A DNA stretch of 32,746 nucleotides from an uncultured beta proteobacterium (GTDB taxonomy: Bacteria > Pseudomonadota > Gammaproteobacteria > Burkholderiales > Burkholderiaceae_C): positions 1 through 32,746 of the forward strand of contig CAILAY010000111.1 of NCBI GenBank assembly GCA_903832285.1, given 5' to 3'. Made by a program: the position numbers and the translations under genes. The notes beneath the pieces were generated by a model. That model was given only the letters and a program-made list of their open reading frames with translations. It searched no databases and was not told the DNA's origin. Below are positions 17,512 through 26,362 of the stretch, one piece after another. The stretch's first letter is position 1. Each line of letters starts with the position of its first letter.

Positions 17512-20500
17512 ATGTTTGTTCACCTGCGCCTGCACACCGAATTTTCCGTCGTCGACGGCACCAATCGGATCGACGAAATTGTTCCCTCCGCCGTGGCCGA
17601 CGGCCAGCCCGCGCTGGCCATCACGGACCTGAGTAATCTGTTTGGTGCGATCAAGTTCTACAAGGGGGCGCGCGCCAACGGGCTCAAACCGCTGATCGGT
17701 GCCGAGATTTTTCTGGAAGGCTTGGGCGCGGACGCTGCGGTGCTGTCGCGCGTGCTGTTGCTGGTGCAAAACACGCAGGGCTATCTGAATCTGTCCGAGT
17801 TGCTGGCGCGCGCCTACACACAAAACGTGGTCAAGGCACAGGCCGTGGTGAAGCTGGTCTGGCTCAGTGAACTTAACGCCGGTCTGATCCTTCTCTCAGG
17901 CGCACAGGCGGGCCCGGTGGGGCAGGCGCTGGTGCAGGGTGACGGCGTGCGTGCAGCCGACGCGGCGCTACAACTGGCTTCCATTTTCCCGCATCGTTTT
18001 TATCTGGAATTGCAACGTGCCGGGCGTGTCGACGACGAGGCCCATGTGAGCGCGGCCGTGCAGTTGGCAGCGCGCCTGAAGCTGCCGGTTGTGGCGACGC
18101 ACCCGGTGCAGTTTGGCACGGCAGAAGATTACGAGGCGCACGAGGCGCGTGTCTGCATTGCCGAGGGCGAGATCCTAGGCAATCCGCGGCGGGTGCGGCG
18201 CTTCACGCGCGAGCAATATTTCAAATCGACGGCGCAGATGGTCGCCCTCTTCGCCGATGTGCCCTCGGCCCTGGCCAATACGGCCGAGATCGCCAAACGC
18301 TGCAACCTGACACTGGTGCTGGGCAAGCCGCAATTGCCCGAGTACCCCACGCCCGAAGTCAACGGTGTGCGCATGACACCGGACGCATACTTTCGTCACG
18401 TGTCATTCGAAGGCCTGGAGCAGCGCCTGAGGCATCTGTACCCGGACGCGGTCGAGCGCGATCGGCAGCGGCCGCGCTACGTGGAGCGCCTCGAATTCGA
18501 GATTGCCACCATCCTGAAGATGGGTTTTCCCGGCTACTTTCTGATCGTGGGCGACTTCATCAATTGGGCCAAAAGCAACGGCTGTCCGGTGGGGCCGGGG
18601 CGCGGCTCCGGCGCCGGGTCGTTGGTGGCCTACGCCATGGGGATCACCGATCTCGATCCCTTGCGCTACAACCTGCTGTTCGAGCGCTTCCTGAATCCCG
18701 AGCGCGTCTCCATGCCCGACTTCGACATCGACTTCTGTCAGGGCAACCGGGATCGCGTGATCGACTACGTCAAGCTCAAGTACGGACGAGATGCAGTGAG
18801 CCAGATCGTCACCTTCGGCACCATGGCAGCCCGCGCCGCGATCCGCGATGTGGGCCGTGTGCTCGACATGAGCTACACCTTTTGCGATGGCATCAGCAAG
18901 CTCATTCCAAACAAGCCCGGCGTCAGCGTGACGCTGCAGTTGCCTCCGGCCGACCGCAAGAAGGACGACAAGACGGTTTATGCGAGCGTGGACGAGCCGT
19001 TGCTGGCCGAGCGCGAAGCCGCGGAAGAGGACGTCAGAACCTTGCTGGAACTGGCGCGCAAACTGGAGGGCATGACGCGCAACGTAGGCATGCACGCCGG
19101 CGGCGTCCTGATTGCGCCGGGCAAGCTCACCGACTTCTGTCCGCTCTATCAGCAGCCCGGCAGCGACGCCGCGGTGAGCCAGTTCGACAAAAACGACGTG
19201 GAAGCCATCGGCTTGGTGAAGTTCGACTTTCTCGGATTGGCCACGCTCACGATTCTGGAGATCGCCAAGGACTTCATTCGCGCGCGCCACGCTGGTCAGG
19301 AGAACTTCGCGTTCGAGAACATCGACCTCGAAGACGCCGCCACTTACAAGCTCTTTGCTGACGGCAGAACCGAGGCCGTGTTCCAGTTTGAAAGCCGCGG
19401 CATGCAGGGCATGCTCAAGGATGCGCGGCCCACGCGCCTCGAAGACCTGATCGCACTCAACGCCCTGTATCGACCCGGTCCGATGGATTTGATCCCCAGC
19501 TTCGTGGCACGCAAGCACGGTCGCGAGCCGGTGGAGTATCCGCACCCGCTGGTGGCCAACATGCTGTCCGAGACCTACGGCATCATGGTCTATCAGGAAC
19601 AGGTGATGCAGACCGCGCAGATCCTGGGCGGCTACTCGCTCGGCGGCGCCGATATGTTGCGCCGTGCCATGGGCAAGAAGGACGCGGACGAGATGGCCAA
19701 ACACCGCCAGATTTTCCGCGACGGTGCGGCCAGGAGCGACATCGATGAGGCCAAGGCGGACGAGGTCTTTGACTTGATGGAAAAGTTCGCGGGCTATGGC
19801 TTCAACAAGTCGCACGCCGCCGCCTATTCACTGCTGGCCTACCACACGGGCTGGTTGAAAGTTCATTTTACGGCCGAGTTTTTCTGCGCCAACATGACTG
19901 TGGAAATGGACGACACCGACAAGCTGAAGATCTTGTTCGAGGACGCGCAGAAATTCGGCATCGCGTTCGAGACGCCGGACGTGAACCGCGGGCGCCACCG
20001 TTTCGAGCCGGTCACGGACCAGCTCATTCGTTACGGCCTGGGCGCCATCAAGGGCACGGGGCAGCAGGCGATCGACGCGATCGTGGCGGCGCGCGAAGGC
20101 CGTGGCAGCGGCGCTGCAGGCAGCAACTCCGGACCCTTCAAGAGCCTGTTTGATTTTTGCGTGCGCGTCGATCGCGGCCGCATCAACAAGCGCACGGTGG
20201 AGGCGCTGATCAAAGCCGGCGCTTTCGATGCCATTCAGCAAAACCGCGCGGCACTACTGGCCACGGTGGACCGTGCGTTCGACTTCGCCGCGGCCGCGCA
20301 GGCCAATGTGAACCAGGGAGGATTGTTCGACCTGGACGCCGATGCCCATGGATCGAGTACGCAGGAACCGGAACTGATTGATGCGCTGCCCTGGGGCGTG
20401 AAGGAGCGGCTCACGCACGAGAAGGCGGCGCTGGGCTTCTATCTTTCCGGTCACTTGTTCGACGAAGTGGCGCGCGAAGTGCGCGCCTTTGTGAAGCGCG

Positions 20501-21048
20501 AAATCGGTGAGCTTCTGGATTCCCGTGAGCCGCTGTTGCTGGCCGGGATCATCAACGATTTTCGCGTCATCAACGGTCAGCGCGGGCGCATGGGATTGTT
20601 CAAGCTGGACGACAAGAGCGGCGTGATCGAGGCCAGCATCGACGAGGCGCTGGTGCATGCCAACCGCAATCTCATCAAGGACGATGAGTTCGTGATCGTG
20701 CGCGGCAGCTTGCAGCCTGATCGTTTTGCCGGCGGGTTCCGTCTGAAGGTGGCTGCGGTTTACGACCTGGCTCAGGCCCGTTGCACTTTTGGCAAATTCT
20801 TTCGAGTCGCTGTCAACGGCCGCGCCCCCGACATTGCCCGATTGGTCAGAGACTTTCCGCCACGGCGCGAGTCGACGGAACACGGCGAATTGGTGCGCGC
20901 CCTGGGCGTTAGGCTCTCGGTGCGCAGTGAACAGGCCTGCGCTGAACTTCAATTGGGTGAGCAGGCCCGCTTCTATCCCAGCGATGCGGCACTGGCGAGC
21001 TGGCTGGCTCAAACCGGTGCCGGCAAGTCTTCCGTGGTGTACGAATAG
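17512..21048 (+). CDS. dnaE: DNA polymerase III alpha subunit
   Basis: DnaE is the replicative polymerase subunit. The 1178 residues fit the family (E. coli 1160). The N-terminal PHP domain begins HLRLHTEFSVVDG. The polymerase core has PGRGSGAGSLVAY and the catalytic aspartates in MPDFDIDF (Asp403, Asp405). The third, Asp572, is in KFDFLGLATL. Next come GYGFNKSHAAAYS, a helix-hairpin-helix region, an OB fold (LLLAGIINDFRVI) and the C-terminal domain. I placed the start at ATG 17512 because the homologous sequence MFVHLRLH starts there; the frame is open back to a TTG at 17458 without homology. No Shine-Dalgarno sequence is visible before the ATG, and the promoter sits directly upstream. It is convergent with tolA, 26 bp apart. 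Confidence 0.97.
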   Translation: MFVHLRLHTEFSVVDGTNRIDEIVPSAVADGQPALAITDLSNLFGAIKFYKGARANGLKPLIGAEIFLEGLGADAAVLSRVLLLVQNTQGYLNLSELLARAYTQNVVKAQAVVKLVWLSELNAGLILLSGAQAGPVGQALVQGDGVRAADAALQLASIFPHRFYLELQRAGRVDDEAHVSAAVQLAARLKLPVVATHPVQFGTAEDYEAHEARVCIAEGEILGNPRRVRRFTREQYFKSTAQMVALFADVPSALANTAEIAKRCNLTLVLGKPQLPEYPTPEVNGVRMTPDAYFRHVSFEGLEQRLRHLYPDAVERDRQRPRYVERLEFEIATILKMGFPGYFLIVGDFINWAKSNGCPVGPGRGSGAGSLVAYAMGITDLDPLRYNLLFERFLNPERVSMPDFDIDFCQGNRDRVIDYVKLKYGRDAVSQIVTFGTMAARAAIRDVGRVLDMSYTFCDGISKLIPNKPGVSVTLQLPPADRKKDDKTVYASVDEPLLAEREAAEEDVRTLLELARKLEGMTRNVGMHAGGVLIAPGKLTDFCPLYQQPGSDAAVSQFDKNDVEAIGLVKFDFLGLATLTILEIAKDFIRARHAGQENFAFENIDLEDAATYKLFADGRTEAVFQFESRGMQGMLKDARPTRLEDLIALNALYRPGPMDLIPSFVARKHGREPVEYPHPLVANMLSETYGIMVYQEQVMQTAQILGGYSLGGADMLRRAMGKKDADEMAKHRQIFRDGAARSDIDEAKADEVFDLMEKFAGYGFNKSHAAAYSLLAYHTGWLKVHFTAEFFCANMTVEMDDTDKLKILFEDAQKFGIAFETPDVNRGRHRFEPVTDQLIRYGLGAIKGTGQQAIDAIVAAREGRGSGAAGSNSGPFKSLFDFCVRVDRGRINKRTVEALIKAGAFDAIQQNRAALLATVDRAFDFAAAAQANVNQGGLFDLDADAHGSSTQEPELIDALPWGVKERLTHEKAALGFYLSGHLFDEVAREVRAFVKREIGELLDSREPLLLAGIINDFRVINGQRGRMGLFKLDDKSGVIEASIDEALVHANRNLIKDDEFVIVRGSLQPDRFAGGFRLKVAAVYDLAQARCTFGKFFRVAVNGRAPDIARLVRDFPPRRESTEHGELVRALGVRLSVRSEQACAELQLGEQARFYPSDAALASWLAQTGAGKSSVVYE

Positions 21049-21074
21049 CGAACAGCCCGAGGGCTCTGCCGGTC

Positions 21075-21881
21075 TCAGTCTTTGGGCCGAAAACCGATCA
21101 CCATCGATGGCTGCACGCGGCCATCTGTATCGCGCGGCAGGCGCTCCGTCTTGTCGATCGCCTTGAGCACGGCTTCATCCCATGACGCGATGCCGCTGGA
21201 CTTGATCAGTTTGCGGCCCACGATGGCGCCATCGGGCGCGATGCGCACTTCGACATCGGCCGTAGGGTTGCCCTTGATGTCCTCCGTAAACACGATATTG
21301 GGTTTGATGCGCGCTGCTATGCGCGAGCCATAGCTGGCAGAAGGGCCGGAGGTTAGTGCGGCTGTGCCGGTTGATGAGGTCGTGCCGGTGGCACCTGCCA
21401 GACCGGCGAGTCGCTGCAGGTTTTCCTGGCGCTGCTTTTCAAGCGCCTTGGCACTGGCTTGTTCTTGCTTGGCTTTGGCATCGGCCTGCGCCTTTTTGTC
21501 CATTGCGGCCTGCTTCTCCTTTCTGACCCTTTCCCGCTCGAGTTGGGCCAGGCGTTCTTGCTCCAGCGCCATTTCCTGCTGACGCAGCGCGCGCTCGCGT
21601 TCCAGCGCGATCTGCGGATCCGGTGCACTCAACTCGGGTGCAGGCTCGGGCGCGGGTGGTGGTGCAACTTCGGGTTCAGGTGGTGGCGGCGCGGCAGCTT
21701 GCGGCAACTCTGCCCATAGTTCAGCGGCAACCGTTTCGGTGGCGGCATCGCGACGCCAGTTCACGCCCCAGGTGAGCGCGGCTACCAGCAGCACATGCGC
21801 CAGCAGCGCCAGCAGCAGCCCACGCCCCAGACCTTCGGGCTGAACCGGTGAAAACTCCAGACGCTGGATGGTGGCAGACAT
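21075..21881 (-). CDS. tolA: Tol-Pal system protein TolA
   Basis: TolA links the TolQR motor in the inner membrane to TolB/Pal at the outer membrane during division. The 268 residues have a cytoplasmic N-terminus, one membrane helix (about 21-40), and a Pro-rich segment (60-85: PPPPEPEVAPPPAPEPAPE). A long charged helix follows (about 90-158, rich in Glu, Arg, Lys, Gln and Ala), then a TonB/TolA C-terminal domain (about 185-268: VEVRIAPDGAIVGRKLIKSSG, then WDEAVLKAI). The middle helix is much shorter than in E. coli TolA (421 residues in total). It follows tolR by 32 bp and is the last gene of the leftward run. No tolB or pal follows, because dnaE converges from the other side. Confidence 0.93.
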   Translation of the reverse strand: MSATIQRLEFSPVQPEGLGRGLLLALLAHVLLVAALTWGVNWRRDAATETVAAELWAELPQAAAPPPPEPEVAPPPAPEPAPELSAPDPQIALERERALRQQEMALEQERLAQLERERVRKEKQAAMDKKAQADAKAKQEQASAKALEKQRQENLQRLAGLAGATGTTSSTGTAALTSGPSASYGSRIAARIKPNIVFTEDIKGNPTADVEVRIAPDGAIVGRKLIKSSGIASWDEAVLKAIDKTERLPRDTDGRVQPSMVIGFRPKD

Positions 21882-21913
21882 GGCAAATCGGAACGTCGTC
21901 GAACGATCGGACC

Positions 21914-22369
21914 TCAGGGCGCGAGTTGCACCGACAGTCCGACGCGTTGCACTCCGGCGCGCTGCAGTGTGTCTATGACCTTGACCACGACTTCGTATTT
22001 GACGGACCGATTGGCGCTGATGACCACCGGTGTCGCGGCGACGCCGTTCTGTGCCTTGAGTACGGCGCGGGCGACGTCGGCGAGTGCCAGCGACGCTGCA
22101 CTTGTGGGGGGCGTGGTGGCCGCCGCTTTGGGGTTGAGCGGCGTCACGCTCATGCTCAGCGATTCGTCCTGCTTGACGACAATGCGAATCACATTGTCCG
22201 GTGTCCTGTTGGCTTTGCCGACGCTGGGCAGGTCGATCACGCTGGGCGCGATCAGTGGCGCGGTCACCATGAAGATGATGAGCAGCACCAGCATCACATC
22301 GATGAACGGCACCATGTTGATCTCATTGATGGTGCGGCGTCCGCGGCCGCGCGTCACGAAGGCTGGCAT
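21914..22369 (-). CDS. tolR: Tol-Pal system protein TolR
   Basis: TolR is an inner-membrane partner of TolQ in the proton-driven Tol motor (ExbD/TolR family). The 151 residues show a short cytoplasmic N-terminus, one membrane helix (about 21-41) with the essential Asp24 in PFIDVMLVLLIIF, and a periplasmic domain ending in VVVKVIDTLQRAGVQRVGLSV. The stretch LNPKAAATTPPTSAASLALADV (about 98-119) is a low-complexity insertion compared with the E. coli protein. It sits 12 bp after tolQ. I see no strong Shine-Dalgarno sequence for the ATG at 22369, so coupling to tolQ is likely. Confidence 0.95.
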   Translation of the reverse strand: MPAFVTRGRGRRTINEINMVPFIDVMLVLLIIFMVTAPLIAPSVIDLPSVGKANRTPDNVIRIVVKQDESLSMSVTPLNPKAAATTPPTSAASLALADVARAVLKAQNGVAATPVVISANRSVKYEVVVKVIDTLQRAGVQRVGLSVQLAP

Positions 22370-22381
22370 GTCGGCAGGCTG

Positions 22382-23074
22382 TTAGTGGACGCTTGGCGAG
22401 TGCACGCCCAGATTGCGCTGCAGGATGTTGGAAAACTCTTCGATGAAAGTTTCCAGCCGGATCGCGACACGGTCAATGTCGCGCGCAAAACGGTTGTAGG
22501 CCACCACGGCTGGAATGGCGGCGAACAGGCCGATGGCCGTGGCTACCAGCGCTTCGGCAATGCCGGGCGCCACGGTGGCCAGCGTCACCTGCTGCAACGA
22601 GGCCAGACCGGTGAAGGCATGCATGATGCCCCACACGGTACCGAACAGTCCCACATAGGGCGAGACCGAGCCCACGGATGCGAGAAAACTCATATGGGTT
22701 TCGATCACATCCATTTCGCGCTGAAAACTGGCCCGCATGGCGCGCCGCGCGCCGTCCATGAGCGTGGCCGAATCGGTGATGCGTCGTTCGCGCAGTTTCT
22801 GGAATTCGCGCATGCCGCTGGCAAATATGCGCTCCATCGGGCCGCCCTGGGCCGCGCTCTTGACGGCGGCAGTAAAGAGCTCGGTCATATTGGTGCCGGA
22901 CCAGAAATTGCGCTCGAATTCGTCGTTCTTGGACTTTACACGTGCCAATGAAAACAGCTTGCGGAAGATCGCCGCCCAACTCGAAATCGACACGCCCAGC
23001 AGCAACAGCATTACGGCTTGCACGACCCAACTGGCGTGCAGCACCAAATCGACAATGGACAGGTCATGGTTCAT
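22382..23074 (-). CDS. tolQ: Tol-Pal system protein TolQ
   Basis: TolQ forms the proton channel of the Tol motor with TolR (MotA/TolQ/ExbB family). The 230 residues have three membrane helices at about 13-36, 132-156 and 167-193, with the family signatures GSVSPYVGLFGTVWGIMHAF and VAPGIAEALVATAIGLFAAIPAVVAYN. The cytoplasmic loop between helices 1 and 2 holds DGARRAMRASFQREMDVIE. The length equals E. coli TolQ (230). The ATG overlaps the ybgC stop in an ATGA (23071-23074). Confidence 0.97.
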   Translation of the reverse strand: MNHDLSIVDLVLHASWVVQAVMLLLLGVSISSWAAIFRKLFSLARVKSKNDEFERNFWSGTNMTELFTAAVKSAAQGGPMERIFASGMREFQKLRERRITDSATLMDGARRAMRASFQREMDVIETHMSFLASVGSVSPYVGLFGTVWGIMHAFTGLASLQQVTLATVAPGIAEALVATAIGLFAAIPAVVAYNRFARDIDRVAIRLETFIEEFSNILQRNLGVHSPSVH

Positions 23075-23592
23075 GTTTTAAGGGCTTGCAGGATGTTGTT
23101 CGGAATTCTCGCGGGCTTGAGGCCGGACGCCTCGACCCAGCCTATTCGGACAGTGGCGGCACAAAGAAGTTCAACTTCCCCTGGGTTTGCGGGCGCCGCC
23201 ACACGCAGCGCTTGTTGCTCCATGGTAAAGGACGAGCGACCCATCGTTCCAATCTTTGCTGTAACCAGAAGTTGATCGTCCAGGCGTGCGCTCAGGTGGT
23301 ACTTGATGGCGGCTTCGCTCACCACAAACATGGCGCCGGTCTGTGCCCGCAGTGCCTGCTGTTCCAGCCCGAGCGCGCGCAGCCACTCGGTGCGGGCGCG
23401 CTCGAAGAACTTCAGGTAGTTGGCGTAGTAGACGATGCCACCGGCATCCGTGTCCTCCCAGTACACGCGCACCGGCCAACTGAATGTGGCCCCCACGCTT
23501 GCGACTTCGTCTGCTGCGCTGCCCCCCGAGGGGGCCGAGCCTTGCTTGGGGCGGCCCGGCGCGGCGGCGTGGCTGGTCTCAGCTTCGGGCAT
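23071..23592 (-). CDS. ybgC: Acyl-CoA thioesterase YbgC (tol-pal associated)
   Basis: YbgC is a 4-hydroxybenzoyl-CoA thioesterase-fold (hotdog) enzyme that hydrolyses short acyl-CoA and is usually encoded before tolQ, as here. The family signature [36 protein letters not shown] carries the active-site aspartate. The start is uncertain. The ATG at 23592 gives 173 residues, overlaps nusB by 14 bp and adds about 32 residues encoded by a palindromic repeat. A GTG at 23496 gives 141 residues, close to the usual 134, with homology beginning four residues later. Neither has a good Shine-Dalgarno sequence. I list the longer form and consider the GTG equally likely. Confidence 0.85.
   Translation of the reverse strand: MPEAETSHAAAPGRPKQGSAPSGGSAADEVASVGATFSWPVRVYWEDTDAGGIVYYANYLKFFERARTEWLRALGLEQQALRAQTGAMFVVSEAAIKYHLSARLDDQLLVTAKIGTMGRSSFTMEQQALRVAAPANPGEVELLCAATVRIGWVEASGLKPARIPNNILQALKT
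23488..23556. repeat. Comamonadaceae-type palindromic repeat between nusB and ybgC
   Basis: GGCCCCCACGC (23488-23498) pairs with GCTTGGGGCGGCC (23544-23556) with one bulge and one mismatch, enclosing a strong inner hairpin CCCCC/GGGGG (about 23522-23534). I recognise the combination of a GTGGGGGCC end and a CCCCTCGGGGG core as a common intergenic repeat of Comamonadaceae, from memory. Here it lies over the 5' part of the long ybgC frame. Confidence 0.6.
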
Positions 23593-24106
23593 GACCGCGG
23601 TCGTTGGCAATCTCATCGGCGCGCAGTTTGGGCGCCAGTCCGTTGAGCACGGCGTTGACGTACTTGTGGCCATCGGTGCCGCCGAATTCTTTCGCGAGTT
23701 CGACGCATTCATTCAGCACCACGCGCCAGGGCACGTCCGGGCAGTGCCCGAATTCGTAAGCGCCGATCCACATCACGGCGCGCTCCACCGGCGAGATCTC
23801 CGCCAGCGGACGGTCCAGTAGCGGCACGATCAGGGCGTCGAGTTCCGCGCTGCTGCCCACACAGCCGTGCAGCAGGGCGGCAAAGTGCGCGGCGTCGGCC
23901 TTGTTGAAGCCGGCCAGGTCGCGCGTGAAGGCGTCGATGCCGACGACCTCATTGCGCCCCACCAGATGCTGGTACAGCGCCTGCAGCGCAAATTCGCGGG
24001 CGCGCGTGCGCGGCGGTTTGGACGAAGCCTTGCGCGCACCCGTGCTGGTGACGCCACCGCGCGCTGGTCGTGGCGCACGCACGCTCGCCGGGGTGGCCTC
24101 GCTCAT
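23579..24106 (-). CDS. nusB: Transcription antitermination factor NusB
   Basis: NusB binds boxA RNA with NusE (S10) in rRNA antitermination complexes. The 175 residues have a basic, disordered N-terminal extension (1-35, [20 protein letters not shown]) and then the all-helical NusB fold: [12 protein letters not shown] (about 34-45), [15 protein letters not shown], and the C-terminal [29 protein letters not shown]. coli NusB has 139 residues; the excess is the N-terminal extension, common in betaproteobacteria. The ATG overlaps the ribH stop by 4 bp, so it is coupled to lumazine synthase, as in many bacteria. Confidence 0.96.
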   Translation of the reverse strand: MSEATPASVRAPRPARGGVTSTGARKASSKPPRTRAREFALQALYQHLVGRNEVVGIDAFTRDLAGFNKADAAHFAALLHGCVGSSAELDALIVPLLDRPLAEISPVERAVMWIGAYEFGHCPDVPWRVVLNECVELAKEFGGTDGHKYVNAVLNGLAPKLRADEIANDRGHARS

Positions 24107-24573
24107 GCCAGGTCTCCAAGGAGATTCGCCATTTCGACAGCAACGTAGGCCGCGTCGCGCCCTTTTTCAACCTGGCGTGCCACCGCCTGATCGAGATTTT
24201 CGGTGGTCAGGATAGCGTTTGCGATGGGCAAGCCATAGTCGAGTGCGACGCGGCTCACGCCCGCGCTGGCTTCGTTCGCCACGAGTTCGAAGTGGTAGGT
24301 CTCACCCCGGATGACGCAGCCCACGGCGACGAGCGCGTCGTACTTCTCGGTCTCTGCCAGCGCCTGCAACGCCACGGCGATTTCCAGCGCACCCGGCACC
24401 GTCACGTGCTCGATATCCTCGGCGCGCACGCCCAGATCGAGCAACTCCTCCTTGCAGGCTTGCGCCAATGCATCGGTCACGCCGGAGTTGAAGCGCGCCT
24501 GCACGATGGCGATCACGAGTTGATGGCCATCCAGTCGATCGGATTTGGCGCGGGGACGGTCTGCTGCTTGCAA
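24103..24573 (-). CDS. ribH: 6,7-dimethyl-8-ribityllumazine synthase
   Basis: RibH condenses the pyrimidine intermediate with dihydroxybutanone phosphate, the step before riboflavin synthase. The 156 residues show [11 protein letters not shown] (26-36), VPGALEI (59-65) and [12 protein letters not shown] (85-96) with the catalytic His94 of the family. The length is standard. It lies 20 bp after the ribBA stop and overlaps nusB. Confidence 0.97.
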   Translation of the reverse strand: MQAADRPRAKSDRLDGHQLVIAIVQARFNSGVTDALAQACKEELLDLGVRAEDIEHVTVPGALEIAVALQALAETEKYDALVAVGCVIRGETYHFELVANEASAGVSRVALDYGLPIANAILTTENLDQAVARQVEKGRDAAYVAVEMANLLGDLA

Positions 24574-24593
24574 TTGCCTGCTCCTTGAATGAA

Positions 24594-25709
24594 TTATTTT
24601 GACAGGTAGCCCGTGATTTCAAGACCGTAGCCGGTCATGCTGGGCATGCGCCTGGGGTTGCCCATGAGGTTCATCTTGTGCACGCCGCATTCGCGCAGGA
24701 TTTGCGCGCCCACACCATAGCTGCGCAAGTCCATGCGTCCGCGCTCAGGTGCATGGGCGGCACGCGCCGTGCCGTCGAACTGGTGCAGCAATTGCTCCGC
24801 GCTCTCGCCGCAGTTGAGCAGCACCACCACGCCCTTGCCTTCGTGCGCGACGCGCTGCAGCGCCGCTTCCAGGCTCCATGAGTGCATGGCGCGATTCACC
24901 TCCAGCGTGTCCAGCACCGACAGCGGCTCGTGCACGCGGGCCACCACCGATTCCGTCGGTTCCCACTGTCCCTTGACCAGTGCCAGATGCAGGCCCTGAC
25001 TGGGCTGATCGCGAAACGCGTGCGCCGTGAATTCGCCAAAGGCGGTCTGCAGGGATCGCGTGCCCAGGCGCTGCACCAGGGATTCTGTGCGGCTGCGGTA
25101 CGCGATCAGATCTGCAATCGTGCCAATCTTCAAACCGTGCGTCGCGGCAAACTTCTGCAGGTCCGGCAGGCGTGCCATGGTGCCGTCGTCGTTCATGATC
25201 TCGCAGATCACTGATGCCGGCGCACAACCCGCCATGGCGGCCAGGTCGCAGCCGGCCTCGGTGTGGCCGGCGCGCATGAGCACACCACCTTCCACCGCCT
25301 GCAGCGGGAAGATGTGACCCGGCTGCACCAGATCATCGGGCCGCGCGTGGGTGGCCACGGCCGCCTGCACCGTGCGCGCACGGTCGGCCGCGGAGATGCC
25401 GGTGGTGACTCCTTCGGCGGCTTCGATCGATACCGTGAAGGCCGTGCCTTTTTTGTCGCCGTTGCGCGCCACCATCGGCGGCAATTGCAGTCGCTCGCAG
25501 ATGCCCCGCGTGAGCGTGAGGCAGATCAGGCCGCGTCCAAAACGCGCCATGAAGTTGATGCTCTCGGCGCTGACGTGGTCGGCCGCCAGCACCAGGTCGC
25601 CTTCATTCTCGCGGTCTTCTTCGTCCACGAGAATCACCATGTGACCGGCGCGCATTTCGGCCACGATGTCTTCAACCGGCGAGATGCCTAGGGAGGAGGG
25701 CGTTGTCAT
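24594..25709 (-). CDS. ribBA: Dihydroxybutanone phosphate synthase with degenerate GTP cyclohydrolase II domain
   Basis: The N-terminal half (1-205) is RibB, which makes 3,4-dihydroxy-2-butanone 4-phosphate from ribulose 5-phosphate. It has the metal/substrate motif [11 protein letters not shown] (29-39), [10 protein letters not shown] (102-111) and RAGHTEA (146-152). The C-terminal half (about 210-371) has the GTP cyclohydrolase II fold, ending [18 protein letters not shown]. The zinc-binding motif that should carry three cysteines is replaced by [18 protein letters not shown] (258-275), with no cysteine, and the RQEGRGIGL motif is absent. That half is therefore probably inactive, as in hybrid RibB proteins called RibBX. 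A separate RibA should exist elsewhere. It overlaps ribE by 4 bp (ATGA). Confidence 0.94.
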   Translation of the reverse strand: MTTPSSLGISPVEDIVAEMRAGHMVILVDEEDRENEGDLVLAADHVSAESINFMARFGRGLICLTLTRGICERLQLPPMVARNGDKKGTAFTVSIEAAEGVTTGISAADRARTVQAAVATHARPDDLVQPGHIFPLQAVEGGVLMRAGHTEAGCDLAAMAGCAPASVICEIMNDDGTMARLPDLQKFAATHGLKIGTIADLIAYRSRTESLVQRLGTRSLQTAFGEFTAHAFRDQPSQGLHLALVKGQWEPTESVVARVHEPLSVLDTLEVNRAMHSWSLEAALQRVAHEGKGVVVLLNCGESAEQLLHQFDGTARAAHAPERGRMDLRSYGVGAQILRECGVHKMNLMGNPRRMPSMTGYGLEITGYLSK

Positions 25710-26359
25710 GTCGTATTTTCTCGAAGGGTTGAGGCATTGCCGCTCAGGTGGCTCAGCATGCGCTCCACGTAGCGCGCAACGGTATCGATTTCCAGATTCA
25801 CTGCGGCGCCAGGGGTCAAGCAGTGCAGCGCCGTGTTCTGCACGGTATGCGGAATCAGATTGATGCTGATCTCGCAGCCGTCGTCGCGGTCATGCACGGT
25901 GTTCACGGTCAGGCTCACGCCGTTCAGGGCGACGGAGCCCTTGTAGGCCAGGTACTTTGCCAGCGCTGCTGGGCACAGCAGGCGCAGTTCCCAGCTTTCG
26001 CCCACGCTGGCAAAGTGGCTCACGCGTGCCACGCCGTCGACGTGGCCGGAGACGATGTGGCCACCGAGCCGGTCGCTGGCGCGCAGCGCTTTTTCCAGAT
26101 TGACCGGGCCCACGAGGTCCAGTCCTGCGGTCTTGTCCAGCGATTCAGCGGAGATCTCGATCTGGAATTGGCGACGCGCCGCATCCAGCGCGATCACGGT
26201 CATGCAGGCACCGTTGATGGCGATGCTGTCGCCCAGGGCGACGTCGTCCAGATAGGTGGCCGGCGCCTCAATCTCCAGGCGTTTCCCGTGTTGCGAAGAG
26301 CTGCCGGACGCGTGCACGGCGACGATGCGTCCGACACCGGTGATGATTCCAGTAAACAT
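25706..26359 (-). CDS. ribE: Riboflavin synthase (alpha chain)
   Basis: Riboflavin synthase dismutates two lumazine molecules to riboflavin. The 217 residues contain the two lumazine-binding repeats typical of the family. The first begins MFTGIITGVGRI and includes DSIAINGACMTVIAL; the second begins about residue 98 (GHIVSGHVDGVARV) and includes KGSVALNGVSLTVNTV. The length is standard. It starts 3 bp after the ribD stop and overlaps the ribBA start. The gene is called ribC in some species. Confidence 0.97.
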   Translation of the reverse strand: MFTGIITGVGRIVAVHASGSSSQHGKRLEIEAPATYLDDVALGDSIAINGACMTVIALDAARRQFQIEISAESLDKTAGLDLVGPVNLEKALRASDRLGGHIVSGHVDGVARVSHFASVGESWELRLLCPAALAKYLAYKGSVALNGVSLTVNTVHDRDDGCEISINLIPHTVQNTALHCLTPGAAVNLEIDTVARYVERMLSHLSGNASTLRENTT

Positions 26360-26362
26360 GCG

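Noticed and set aside
21049..21074. Terminator between convergent dnaE and tolA
   Set aside because: AGCCC-GA-GGGCT (21054-21065) has too small a loop and no T-run on either strand.
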